Of a stretch of 64,000 nucleotides of DNA, positions 8,579 through 19,201 are shown piece after piece (position 1 is the stretch's first letter; each line of letters begins with the position of its first letter). A model generated the notes under the pieces. The model was not told the origin of the DNA and searched no databases. It saw nothing but the letters and a program-made list of their open reading frames with translations. Source of the stretch: CAWAND01 sp963727915. Its GTDB lineage: Bacteria > Chloroflexota > Anaerolineae > Anaerolineales > E44-bin32. A program made the translations under genes and the position numbers. The DNA lies in contig CAVSID010000003.1 in assembly GCA_963727915.1 (NCBI GenBank), positions 275,595-339,594 of the forward strand, given 5' to 3'.

Positions 8579-10642
8579 ATGAACCCCAAAGTTCGCACAA
8601 CTCTCGCGGATGATTTCAACCAGGATCAGGCCTGCTCGATTTGCGGTCAGAAGAGACTGCACGTCGTCCACCTCGACGCCTACCCCGACTATGTCAACTG
8701 TGACAATTGCGGCTCCGCCTTCGTCGTGGAGGACGGTGGGGAACGCGTGATGTACGGCAAGATTCCCGGCACAGTATGCCGAGACCCGGCATTTTGCGCT
8801 CCAACAATGGGTTTGGCCGGAGGCGATCGCCCGCAAGGCCGCTTCTGAACGACCCTCCGGACCATTGGCCCCCTTGGTTGCCCCAGCGCCACCGCCTGCC
8901 GAGCTCACGGCGCCAACGCCGGAACCTCCGCTTGAGCCGGCACAAGAGCCTGAGACCCCTGCCGACGAGCACCTGGTGGAGCCGGCCTCCGAACCCGAAA
9001 CAAGTTCCGAAGCGGTCCCCTCCGAGATCCCCATCGACGAGCACCCCGATGTCACACACGCCTGGGAAACCGAAAGCGATTTGGGCGATGGCCGCCTCAC
9101 CGACGAAACCGGCGAACCGGAGGCGCCGGAGACCCCGACCTGGCCACCTCCGCCGATTGAAACCCCAGGCTATCGGCGATGCTCCGGCGGGCGAGACAGT
9201 GCCCGGTGGTGAGTTGGCGACCCCCGAAACCCCCGCAGAGCCGGACGATGTCTTCGGTGCGTTCGACGAGCCGCTCCCAAGCCTAGAACCCCCCCACGAG
9301 GAATCTACCCCCTCTGCATGGGAACCTGAGATGGTCCCCGAAACCGCCGGCGCAAGCGAGGGCGCCGAGGACGAGCCTGACTTGGGGGACGAAGAAAACT
9401 TGCTGGACAGCCTGTGGGGGGATGAACCTTATCCCACGTCTGAGGTCAAGACCGCCAAACTCCCAGAGCCACCCGCTTGGGCCGCCGAAATTAAGCCGGA
9501 GGCCGAAGAGCCACAACCAACCGAGGCTGACGACCAGCCGAAAACAGACTTCGAAGCCCCGACGCCGGCTGAGTTCGACCCAAATACGGTCGACCGCCTG
9601 CACACGTGGGGAGCGCCGCAGGCCGAAGAACCTTTCACTCCCGATACCTCGACCGAAGACAGGCTGGGGGAGCCCAGCTTCCCTTGGGATTCCGACGAGA
9701 AGGACACTGAACAACCCCCGGCCGTCGCCCCCTTCGAAGCGGGAGATTGGCAAGGAAATACTTTTGGCCCACCGGAAGGGGCCGGCCCAGAGGTCTCCGA
9801 GCCCCAATCGATGCCTCCCGAGGAACCTCAGACAGAAGAACCTCTGGCAGCAATACCTCAGACGGATGATGACAGGCTGCCTGGTGGCGAGCCGGAGGAA
9901 GTCAAAGACGAACCGACGGAAGAAACACCCGAGCCCGCGCTGGATGACGCCGAAAAGGCCGGCATGGCTCAGGTATATTGGGGTGGTGCCCAAGGCCCGC
10001 CGCCGAAAGAGGAACCTCCCGCCGAGGAGCCAGCCGAGGGCCAGCCGGTTCATCAGGAGCCCCCGCCGGGCAATCGCTTCAGGGTAGTCGTCAAGGGGGC
10101 CAACGTTCGTTATCCGCAGGGGATCTGCTCCCATTGTCTCTACTCGCCTGCCCCGGCCCGCCTACCTGTTCTGGCCTCCATCTCCCGAACTGGTGTCGGC
10201 GACCGCCAGATCGAGACGCTGCGCATCCCCGTTTGCGCCGACTGCAAAGCAGCGCGCAAACGCCCGCTCGGAGGAACAGCGGACGGCGCAACTTCAGGCC
10301 CACCTGATAGGCGTTCTGGTGGCGCTGATCCTGGTCGTGTGCGGCCTCGGCATCGGTTTCATCAACTTGCGCGAGAATCTCGGCCCGGCGTTGGTTGGGT
10401 TGATCGTGATGGCCGGGCTGGGCTACGTCGTGCCCGCTGTTCCGCTGCTCTTGCGGGCCAGCCGGCTGCCCAAGCCCCCCGATTCGGACTACGTGAGATC
10501 GACATTGCGGGTACCAGGTGATACCGAAGGCACGGAGACCGCTTTCGAGTGGCGCAACAGGGACTACGCCCGGCGGTTCCTCCAGGCCAATGCCAAGATC
10601 GCCGTCAGTGAAGTCACCCGAGTCCGCGAACAAGTGGAATAG
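8579..10642 (+). CDS. zinc-ribbon, Pro/Glu-rich, C-terminal membrane protein, unknown function (frameshifted)
   Basis: Three parts recur in order but in different frames (changes near 8770, 9165 and 10265), so this is probably one gene of about 685 codons. The N-terminus has two CxxC pairs (CSICGQKR and CDNCGSAF), a zinc ribbon. Roughly 400 residues of Pro/Glu/Asp-rich low-complexity sequence follow. A second ribbon (ICSHCLYSP and VCADCKAAR) precedes two membrane spans (HLIGVLVALILVVCGLGIGF and GPALVGLIVMAGLGYVVPAVP) and a short charged tail. The acidic linker between membrane-proximal and distal ribbons suggests an extended scaffold or sensor. I recognise no named family. Confidence 0.6.
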
Positions 10643-10680
10643 GCCCTCACACCGCAGTCAAGAGCATCCCAGCCGAGGTT

Positions 10681-11345
10681 TTGAGCCCTGCCGAACTGGA
10701 CGGAGCCCGTGTCGAGCCCCGAGCAGACAACCCAACCTCCATCTCCCCACCCGGCGTATGCCCCGACTGCGGCGGCGGGCTGAGCCGGCTGCCGACGGTT
10801 GACGGCAGCGGATATCTGCTAGATCTGCGACAGCTGTGACTATCAGCAGCTGCTTCAGCGCCCTGCGGCCGCTCCCTCGACGGTTCCCTCACCGCCGACC
10901 GGCGAAGACGCGCAGCGCTTTCGGCAGGCTCCTGGCTGAGAGCGAACGCCCGGCGCAGCCCGATGAATGGCCGGAAGAGCTCCTGGAGGACCTTCCGCCC
11001 GAAGCCCGCCAGGCCCTGAAGGGGCAGACCGCCTCGGCTGATCGCCGAACCTCCAGCGGACGAGGTTCCGGGCCATGTGAAGCGGACCCTTATGGACTAC
11101 GGGTTCGCCGTCGATGAGGACGCCGGGGGCTTCGCCTCCGGTCTCCGGGCGGCTTGCGCCGGCCGGGCACGGGCGATCTCTCCGCCTACGGATGTCGTCC
11201 GACTTGGCATCCCAGCTTGGGGGAGCGCCGCCGCCCCCCGAAGAACGTCGAACCTGCCCGTCGTGCAAGGCCGTCGTCCCCCGGACGGCGGCGCGCTGCT
11301 CATGGTGTGACGCCGACCTGCCACCTCTGGAACCCGAGCGACTGA
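10681..11345 (+). CDS. zinc-ribbon protein, unknown function (several frameshifts)
   Basis: Reconstructed from three frames. The N-terminal ribbon VCPDCGGGL pairs with a CDSCDYQQ reached by a frame change near 10825. A mixed-charge middle (PDEWPEELLEDLPPEARQAL, then GHVKRTLMDYGFAVDED) leads to a C-terminal ribbon CPSCKAVV with CSWCDADLPP. The TTG start and the end at 11345 are tentative because no single frame covers the region. Domain style resembles the upstream gene, so the pair may act together. No named family recognised. Confidence 0.4.
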
Positions 11346-11412
11346 CCTCCAAAATCACCCCAAGCAAGCGATTGATCTCCCGACCGCGTTCAGGCACCAT
11401 GGGACCGTCGGT

Positions 11413-11418
11413 TATAAT
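11413..11418 (+). promoter_or_regulatory. possible uvrA -10 element
   Basis: Consensus TATAAT 45 bp before the uvrA ATG; no good -35 at 16-18 bp. Confidence 0.3.
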
Positions 11419-11462
11419 CAGCGTTTGCTTCGTGTTCGACCCAGAGTGGATCCAGCAAGCCC

Positions 11463-14364
11463 ATGCCCCAAGAAAACATCGTCGTGGTCGGTGCCCGAGA
11501 GCACAATCTGAAAGACGTCAGCATCAGCATCCCGCGGGACAAGCTGGTGGTGATTTCCGGCCTGTCCGGCTCGGGAAAATCGTCGCTAGCCTTCGACACG
11601 ATCTTCGCCGAGGGGCAGCGCCGCTATGTCGAATCGCTCTCCGCCTACGCCCGGCAGTTCTTGGGACAGCTGGACAAGCCGGACGTGGATTACATCGAGG
11701 GCCTTGTCGCCTTCCATCTCGATCGACCAGCGCGGCGTCTCCCACAATCCCCGGTCAACCGTTGGGACCGTGACCGAGGTCTACGACTACCTGCGGCTGC
11801 TCTTCGCCCGCGTCGGAATTCCTCACTGCCCTATCTGCGGGCGCGAGGTCAGGCAGCAGTCCGCCCAGGAGATTGTGGACGCCGTCATGGCCTTCGAGGC
11901 CGGGCCATAAACTCATGGTCCTGGCCCCGCTTGGTCCGCGGCCGCAAGGGAACCCACACCGGCGTGTTCGACGAGATCCGGCGCTCGGGCTTCGTCCGCG
12001 TGCGTGTGGATGGTGAAGTGCGTTCCGTCGAAGATGAATTCGAGCTCGACCGCTACAAGAACCACACCATCGAAGTCGCCGTCGACCGCCTGGTCGTGCC
12101 CGATCCAGGCAGCAGTGATGAAGAAGAGACCCAGGCGTTCCAGAGCCGGTTGACCAACTCGGTTGAGACAGCTTTGCGCTGGGGAAATGGGACACTCATC
12201 GTGGCTGACCTGAGCCAGGATTCCGGGACGGACATCCCCTTCTCGGAAGATCTGGCCTGCTCGGAACATGGCACGACGCTGTCCGAAATCGAGCCCCGCA
12301 CCTTTTCTTTCAACACGCCGCACGGGGCATGCCCGGACTGCCAGGGCCTTGGCACGCGGCTCGAAATCGACCCCGACCGCATCATTCCAGACAAACAGAT
12401 GTCCCTGGCCGAGGGCGCCGTGGTCGCGCTGGAGTGGTCCAGCAAAAGCGCCGACCGGCGCAGCTACTACTGGCAGCTGGTCGAGGCTGTGGCCGAGGCC
12501 TATGACATCAACCTCGAGGCCCCCGTGGCCGAGCTCCCCACGCCGAAGCTGGAGATGGTGCTGTATGGCACGGATGGGCAGGAAGTCCCGTTCAGTACGT
12601 GGGCCGCAACGGACGCAAGTCCAGCTACAAGACCGCCTTCGAGGGCATCGTGGGCAACCTTGAACGACGTTTTCAGGAAACCCAGTCCAATTACGTCCGC
12701 AGCAAGATCCAGGAGTTCATGTCGGAGCGAGCTATGCCCGACTTGCCACGGCCAGCGCCTGCGACCGGAGGCCCTCTCGGTCACTATCGACGATACCAAC
12801 ATCGTTGAGGTCACGCACTGGCCCGTTGTTCGCAGCCGAGCCTGGGTCGAGTCGCTTCAATCCGCCAGCGGCCCGCTGGACAAGCGCGGCCGCAAGGATC
12901 GCCGAACGCGTTCTCAAGGAGATCCACGACCGCTTGACCTTCCTGGTGGACGTCGGGCTGGACTACCTGACCCTTGACCGGTCGGCCGGCAGCCTGTCCG
13001 GCGGTGAAGCACAGCGAATCCGCCTGGCCACGCAGATCGGGTCGCGTCTGATGGGCGTTCTGTACGTCCTCGACGAACCGTCGATCGGGCTCCATCCGCG
13101 GGACAACGCCCGCCTGATCCACACCCTGGAAGGCATGCGCGATCTGGGCAACACGGTGCTGGTGGTCGAACATGACGAGGCCACCATCCGAGCCGCCGAT
13201 TGGGTCATCGATCTCGGCCCGGGCGCTGGCGAGCTGGGCGGGCACGTGGTGGCCGCCGGCACCGTCGAAGAAGTCACCGAAGTCAAGGAATTCTGTCACC
13301 GGCCAGTTCCTGTCCGGCGAGCTGAAAATCGGCCTACCGGAGTGCCCGCCGTCCGGGAAGCGGCAACAAGCTGACGATCGTCGGGGCGGAGGAGAACAAC
13401 TCTCAAGGACCTTGACGGTCGCCATCCCACTGGGCACCTTCACCTGCATCACGGGCGTCTCTGGCTCTGGAAAGTCGACCCTGATGGTGGAGGTCCTGTA
13501 CAAGGCCCTGGCGAACCACCTGCATGGTTCCCATGAGATGGCCGGCAAAGCACGAACGGCTGGAAGGCGCCGAGTTCATCGACAACGTCATCAACATCGA
13601 CCAGAGCCCCATCGGCCGCACGCCCCGCTCCAACCCTGGCACCTACACCGGGGTCTTCGATCACATTCGCAATCTCTTCGCCGAACTACCCGAGTCCAAG
13701 GTGCGCGGCTACAAGCCCGGCAGGTTTTCCTTCAACGTGCGCGGCGGCCGTTGTGAAGCCTGCCAGGGGCAGGGTCAGCTGAAGATCGAAATGCAGTTCC
13801 TGCCGGATGTCTACGTGCCTTGCGAAGTGTGCCATGGGGCGCGCTACAACCGCGAGACGCTCCAGGTGCGCTTCAAGGAGAAGACCATCGCCGACGTCCT
13901 GGACACGACCATCGACGAGGCGGTGGGCTTCTTCAGCGCCTTCTCCCCCATCGAACGCCGCCTTCAAACTCTGCAAGCCGTCGGCCTTGGCTATCTTACT
14001 CTGGGCCAGCCGGCGCCTACCTTGTCCGGCGGGGAAGCCCAACGCGTCAAGCTCTCCCGTGAGCTGTCCAAGATGAACACCGGCAATACGCTCTACGTGC
14101 TCGATGAACCTTCGGTGGGGCTGCACGCGGCCGATGTGCACAAGCTGATCGAAGTCCTGCAGCAGCTTGTCGATCAGGGCAACACCGTGCTCATCATCGA
14201 GCACCATCCGGATATCATCAAGGTTTCCGACTGGGTGATCGACCTCGGCCCCGAGGGTGGCGATCGAGGCGGAGAGCTGGTGGCTGAAGGCACGCCTGAG
14301 AGCGATCGCTCGGCACAAGACATCCTACACAGGGAAGTTTCTGCGCCCCCATTTGGGGCTGTAG
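11463..14364 (+). CDS. uvrA: excinuclease ABC subunit A (frameshifted)
   Basis: Damage-recognition ATPase of nucleotide excision repair. The start MPQENIVVVGAREHNLK is canonical. Seen in order: Walker A GLSGSGKSSLAFDTIF, YVESLSAYARQFLGQ, zinc finger CPICGR, GLGTRLEIDPDRI, ELCPTCHGQRL, signature LSGGEAQRIRLATQIGS, Walker B VLYVLDEPSIGLH, second Walker A GVSGSGKSTLM, NIDQSPIGRTPRSNPGTYTG, zinc finger CEACQGQGQLKIEM with CEVCHG, and second signature LSGGEAQRVKLS. The end KFLRPHLGL with TAG at 14362-14364 is typical. At least six frame changes (near 11713, 11905, 12590, 12740, 12880, 13300-13540, 14310) break the reading; all key motifs are present, so I judge the real gene intact. Confidence 0.92.
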
Positions 14365-14398
14365 ACCCACAGTCGCCAATCCGACGCCGCATGCCCAA

Positions 14399-15612
14399 GT
14401 GCTCAAGCGCCTCGTCAGTGCAGGGCCACTGAGAAAGGCCTGCACGACCTTGAAACCTGTCTCAGCCAGTCTGATCTTTCCGATCTATCTCAAGCACGAA
14501 GCGCATGCTGCTGGTTTCGATCTGGTGGGCATCACCAGCCCGGAACCCCCGCGCCATCTCGATGTTTACCAAGCCTGGCTCGACGCCGGTCGTCACGGCG
14601 AAATGGCCTACTATGGCCAGCCAGCGGGCGCGCGCCGCCCGAGCAGACCCCCGCCTGCTTCTGCCGGAGGTCCGCTCGATTCTGGTCGTTGCCGCCAACT
14701 ATCCGTCCCAGGAGATGACGTCAGCCTCTCTGAAGAGGGGAGCCCCACGCGTGGCCGCCTATGCTCGGGGGGATGACTATCACGACACGCTCACGGCCCG
14801 TCTGCAGGGAGTTGTTCGCCGCCTGGAAGCACATGTCGGCGGGACCTTTCCCTATCGGATCTACGTGGACACCGGCCCACTGCTGGAGCGCGAGCTGGCC
14901 CAGCGCGCCGGTTTGGGCTGGATCGGCAAGAACACCTGCTTAATCAACTCCCAGATCGGTTCGTATCTTCCTGCTGGCCGAAGTGCTGCTGGGGCTGGAC
15001 CTCCGACCTGATGAACCCATCCGGGCCGATCGGTGCGGAAGCTGCACACGCTGCATCGACGCCTGCCCCACAGCCTGCATCCTGCCCGACCGGACGATTG
15101 ACGCCGGCGCTGCATTTCGTACCTCACCATCGAGCTGCGTGGGGCAATCCCGGAGAAGCTGCGCACGGAGACCGGCGAATGGGTTTTCGGCTGCGATGTC
15201 TGCCAGCAAGTGTGTCCCTGGAACCAACGCTTCGCCCAACCAACATCCGATCCGGCCTTTCAGACGCGGCCCTTTTTGAAGCAGGCAACCCTCGATTCAC
15301 TCTTAACACTCAACCGCAACGAGTACGTTGAGGGTTTGCGACGCAGTCCCCTCAAGCGCGCCAAACTGGGCGGCCTGAAGCGCAACGCTAGCCTGGCGGC
15401 AGCCAATCGAGCCGACCCAGATCTCGTGCCGTCCCTGGGGGCCGCCCTGCTCGATCAAGAGGCTGAAGTTCGCGGGCACGCTGCCTGGGCATTGGGCCGG
15501 ATCGGTGGCCGCCAAGCGCGGGCACGCCTGGCCGACCGTTCGTCCGAAGAGAGCGACCCGGAAGTGAAGCACGCCATCGACGAGGCGCTGGCAAGCTTCT
15601 CGACCGAGCTGA
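14399..15612 (+). CDS. queG: epoxyqueuosine reductase (frameshifted; ends approximate)
   Basis: Cobalamin- and Fe-S-dependent last step of queuosine synthesis, the partner function of tgt at the window start. Seen: HAAGFDLVGITSPEPPRHLD, RSILVVAANYPSQ, YHDTLTARL, VDTGPLLERELAQRAGLGWIGKNTCLI, a first 4Fe-4S motif CGSCTRCIDACP, a second motif CDVCQQVCPWNQ, and a C-terminal HEAT-like stretch (LGAALLDQEAEVRGHAAWALGRIGG). Frame changes near 14630, 14965, 15110 and 15180. The start may lie a little after 14399, and the stop is inferred from a TGA one frame off, just before the hairpin at 15639. Confidence 0.85.
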
Positions 15613-15638
15613 TTCCAGCAAAGCCGGCCAGAGACAAA

Positions 15639-15664
15639 CCGCCCGCGTCGGCCGACGCGGGCGG
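15639..15664. terminator. bidirectional terminator-like hairpin
   Basis: Twelve-base inverted repeat CCGCCCGCGTCG / CGACGCGGGCGG between convergent queG and the LysM gene. T-tracts are weak on both sides (TTTGTCT on the minus strand). Confidence 0.5.
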
Positions 15665-15691
15665 TAGATCTTCAACCGAGACGTTTCGAAC

Positions 15692-16414
15692 TCAGGGCGC
15701 ACAGCGGTGCGCTGGGGCAGGGGCCGGTGTGCCCGGGCCAGGGGTGGGCGAATTCGTCCAGGTCGGGGTAGGTGTGGCGATATTCACCGGGATGACCAGC
15801 TTCTGGCCGGCCTGGATGTCATTTGGGTTGGTGATGTTGTTTTCTTTGGCGATCGCTTCGGCGGTGCTGTTGAACTTTGAGGCAATCGTCTGAAGCGAAT
15901 CCCCTTGCCGCACCACATACTCGATCTTGCTGCCCGGGATCAGGGTTGATGGCAGCGCCGTTTCCGTGGGGACCTCGGCCGATGGCGGAGGAATGGTGAT
16001 TTCCTCGCCGATAAAGATCGTTCCGGCGTCTTGAACATCCGGGTTATATGCCAGGAGGACGTCCAGATCGATCGCAAATTGTTGTGCAATCGAGAACAAT
16101 GTGTCACCGTCGACGACCTTGTAGGTGATGGGGCCCGAAGGTGTCGGCGTTTCGGTTATCGTGGGCGTGAGAGTACTGGTCGGCGTGTTCGTCGGCGGCA
16201 AGGGCGTCGCCGTTTCGGTTGCGGTGGGAGTCTTGCTGGCCAAGAATCCTGGCATCTGGGGGGGATGGTCCCCGGTGATCCACATGACCACCAGGAAGAC
16301 CCCGGCCACAAGGAGCAGCACGGCGGCGCCACCCATAATCAACGGCACGGTCCGGGTTCGGCGCCTGCGATAGCTCGCAATGACGTCGGCTGGCCTTTGT
16401 TCGCTGTCAGGCAT
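15692..16414 (-). CDS. membrane-anchored protein with two LysM domains
   Basis: 240 residues. Cytoplasmic basic N-terminus (SYRRRRTRT), one membrane span (about 27-49), a Thr/Pro-rich linker, then LysM 1 (YKVVDGDTLFSIAQQF, residues about 100-145) and LysM 2 (EYVVRQGDSLQTIASKF, about 170-215), and a Pro-rich tail. LysM binds peptidoglycan or related glycans, so this is probably a cell-envelope protein facing outward. ATG 16414 is preceded by GGGAGGC. No enzyme domain is present. Thr/Pro linkers of this kind are typical of Anaerolineae surface proteins. Confidence 0.85.
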   Translation of the reverse strand: MPDSEQRPADVIASYRRRRTRTVPLIMGGAAVLLLVAGVFLVVMWITGDHPPQMPGFLASKTPTATETATPLPPTNTPTSTLTPTITETPTPSGPITYKVVDGDTLFSIAQQFAIDLDVLLAYNPDVQDAGTIFIGEEITIPPPSAEVPTETALPSTLIPGSKIEYVVRQGDSLQTIASKFNSTAEAIAKENNITNPNDIQAGQKLVIPVNIATPTPTWTNSPTPGPGTPAPAPAHRCAP

Positions 16415-16480
16415 GGGTTTGCCTCCCTCCGGCGCGCCCATTGTAACCGAATTCGATGCGCCTCTGAGGCCCTTCTTCGG

Positions 16481-17471
16481 TCAGGGTGCGCCGCCAGCCG
16501 GAGCGAGCCAGCGGTCGGCAAAGGCCAGCATCGTTGGCAGAAGGGCTTCCCAGGTAGCCCCGGCGTGGCTTCCCGGCACCCAAGCCGCCTCCACCTGGAT
16601 GCCGTGCGCTTCAAGCCGCTGCAGCAGCTTCTCGGTTTCCGGCTTGGCCCAATCATCGTCACCGGCGCCCAAGAAGATGTGTGCCGGCAGGGCATCCGCC
16701 GAAGTGACCAGCGTAAAGGGATCGTAGGCCGGCCTGGGATAGTTCACCGCCAACGCAGGGCTGAGCGCGATCACGCTGGCGAACAGCTCGGGATGGCTCA
16801 ATCCGATTTCCAGGGACCAGACCCCACCCCGCGAGATGCCGGCGATGGCTCTTCCGCCGGGGTCCGTCCTCACATCGTAGGTTGACTCTATGTACGGCAT
16901 CAGGCTCGCCGTGAACTCATCTTCGTAGGACCCGGGGCCCCCATCCGTGTTGCTGAACAGGGGCTCGGGCACGCGCGGCATCACCAAGACCCATTGACCA
17001 CGGTTCGGTGCTGGTGGCCTGGCCTCTTCGTCCCCCACGATCCCCAGATCGACCCAATGCTGCTCGGTGAAGGGTTTGCCGTGCAGCAGGTACATAACCG
17101 GCAGCGGCCCTGCCCGCATGTCATAGCAGGGGGGCAGGTAGACGAGCACGGGCGCGTCTTGCGGAACATTGTGGGCGCGGTACTGGTCATCGACAAGGCG
17201 CCCCTGAGTGGAGGTGCACACCGGCGTTGGCGAATTGGAAGGCAGCGGCGAGGCCGTCGGGGACGGGACCATGGACGGAGTCTGTGTGGATGGCAAGGGA
17301 GGGCCCGAAGGGGAACCGGCCGCAGTGGCCGGTACGGCCGGCTTGTCCCACCGGAAGAAGGCCGCACGCGGCCACGGCGATCACCAGGGGAATGGCAACC
17401 GCACGGCGTGGGATGTCGAGCACGCCGATCCCGGGTCGTCCCATCCAGCCTCCAAACCTTGGTTTCGACAA
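16481..17471 (-). CDS. lipoprotein esterase, alpha/beta hydrolase (frameshifted N-terminus)
   Basis: Esterase-D/Fes-like hydrolase: RYRAHNVP-like entry strand, VMYLLHGKPFTEQHW (oxyanion His-Gly), YIESTYDVRTDPGGRAIAGISRGG with the nucleophilic Ser in GISRGG, FLGAGDDDW with a probable acid, and GSHAGATWEALL carrying the catalytic His. The N-terminus is in another frame: AIPLVIAVAACGLLPVG, a lipoprotein signal with Cys after AVAA, followed by a Ser/Pro/Thr-rich linker after a frame change near 17300. Probably secreted and lipid-anchored; the substrate is unknown. Divergent from miaB. Confidence 0.75.
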
Positions 17472-17595
17472 TCGCCTGCCTCCGGGGGTGAAATCAGGGC
17501 CGAATCATACCGCGTTCACCCCCTAGGCTGCCGGGCGCATTTCGGAGGCGGACCCCATCTCGCGATCCACAATCCCCGCGACGCAGCCCAGCAAT

Positions 17596-17613
17596 TTGTG
17601 AGGAAATTCACAA
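17596..17613. promoter_or_regulatory. palindromic operator (CRP/Rex-like) upstream of miaB
   Basis: TTGTGAG-GAAA-TTCACAA, one mismatch. It lies about 30 bp upstream of a TAAAAT -10-like box (17645-17650) and between divergent genes. Confidence 0.5.
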
Positions 17614-17682
17614 GTGCCACATCGGAGGCGGTTGCTCAGCATGGTAAAATCGCCATCTCGACGGGAGCGGGAAGGCGTCACG

Positions 17683-19020
17683 ATGAAGTACCACATTTGG
17701 ACCGCTGGGTGTCAAATGAATGTGGCCGATTCACAGCGGGTAGCTTCGGAGCTTGAGAAGCTCGGCTACAGCTCGACGCGCCGCGCCGATGATGCGGACG
17801 TGATTGTCCTCAACACCTGCGTCGTTCGCCAAAGCGCCGAAGACCGCGCCTACGGCCGTCTTAGTTCCTTGCGACCCCTCAAGGAGCGCCGTCCCGACCT
17901 GGTCATCAACCTGATGGGCTGCATGGTCGGCGTCAAGGGCAGCGCAGAGCTCGAAGCCGCCTTCCCCTACGTGGACGTCTTCTCCCCGCCCTCCGACCCC
18001 TTGCCCCTGATCCAACACATTCGCGGCACCCAGGGGCGTGATGTCGAACGCCGGGAGACGCAGCACAGGCACGAGATCATGGATGGCGATCTGGTCCTCC
18101 CCTTGCTCGAACGCGGGAAGCTGGTCTCCGCCCACGTGCCGATCGTCTACGGCTGCTCGCACGCGTGCTCTTTCTGCATCATCCCCTTCAGGCGAGGCGT
18201 CGAACGCAGCCGCCCCGTGGGCGAGATCGCATCCGAAGTGCGCGCCCTTGCCGACCAGGGCGTGCGCGAGGTCACTTTGCTGGGCCAGATCGTCGATCGC
18301 TATGGCAAGGACATATCCAATGGGCCGGACCTGGCTGATCTCCTGCGCATGATCCATCAGATCGATGGCATCGAGCGCATTCGGTTTTTGACCTCCCACC
18401 CGAATTGGATGACCGACGAACTGCTGGAGACTGTGGCCGAGCTACCCAAGGTCTGCGAGCACATCGAAGTGCCCGTGCAAGCCGGCGACGACCAGATCTT
18501 GTCCGCAATGAAACGCGGTTACGCCTCCGACGATTACCGGCGGCTGATCGGGCGCATACGATCCCGTCTTCCCGGGGTTTCAATCGCCACCGACATCATC
18601 GTTGGCTTCCCTGGCGAAACCGATGAAGCGTTCCAGAACACCTATGATCTCTTGGCCGAGCTTCGGCTGGATGTTGCTCACCTGGCCCGCTATTCCCCTC
18701 GGCCGAACACCGTCTCGGCGCGACGAATGGAAGATGATGTGCCCGAGGTTGAGAAGATGCGCCGCTTCAGAGTTCTGGAAGACCTTCAGTCCGGCATTTC
18801 GGAAGACATCCACCGGGCCTACGTGGGCAAGACCGTCGACGTGCTGGTGGAGACCAAGTACCAGGGCCGCTGGAAGGGCCGGACCCGGACCAACAAGCTT
18901 GTGTTTTTCGAATCTCCAAAACAACTGCGCGGCCAGGTCGTGTCTGTGGCAATTGAACGTGCCGGCGCGTGGAGCATGAACGGCCGGTTGGCGTCCGACA
19001 AGCTCGCTTCGGCGGCTTAA
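17683..19020 (+). CDS. miaB: tRNA-2-methylthio-N6-dimethylallyladenosine synthase
   Basis: Radical-SAM methylthiotransferase acting on A37 of tRNA. 445 residues. The N-terminal UPF0004 domain carries its cluster cysteines in TAGCQMN, LNTCVVR and LMGCMVG; the SAM cluster motif is YGCSHACSFCIIPFRRG; a C-terminal TRAM domain contains GRTRTNKLVFFE. The variant LLGQIVDRYGKD replaces the common LLGQNVNSYG and is, from memory, typical of Chloroflexota. No frameshift. GGGAAGG upstream serves as ribosome-binding site. Confidence 0.93.
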   Translation: MKYHIWTAGCQMNVADSQRVASELEKLGYSSTRRADDADVIVLNTCVVRQSAEDRAYGRLSSLRPLKERRPDLVINLMGCMVGVKGSAELEAAFPYVDVFSPPSDPLPLIQHIRGTQGRDVERRETQHRHEIMDGDLVLPLLERGKLVSAHVPIVYGCSHACSFCIIPFRRGVERSRPVGEIASEVRALADQGVREVTLLGQIVDRYGKDISNGPDLADLLRMIHQIDGIERIRFLTSHPNWMTDELLETVAELPKVCEHIEVPVQAGDDQILSAMKRGYASDDYRRLIGRIRSRLPGVSIATDIIVGFPGETDEAFQNTYDLLAELRLDVAHLARYSPRPNTVSARRMEDDVPEVEKMRRFRVLEDLQSGISEDIHRAYVGKTVDVLVETKYQGRWKGRTRTNKLVFFESPKQLRGQVVSVAIERAGAWSMNGRLASDKLASAA

Positions 19021-19201
19021 CCGCTCTCCTCTCCTCTCCATTTTCTGATAGACCCCGTCCGCGCGTGGCGTGCTTCTTGCACCCCACCTGAGTGCCCTTG
19101 ACGCCGGTTCCACCCGGACGTAGCATCCGGGGGAAATCTGTCGCTGTGGGGGAACTAACTGAGCATCAGGCGGAACATGCCTAATTCCTAGGAGTCGATC
19201 G

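Noticed and set aside
8707..10521. A single 600-codon protein in one frame
   Set aside because: Its first third is an Arg/Pro-rich out-of-frame reading; the acidic linker continues the zinc-ribbon gene starting at 8579 after a frame change.
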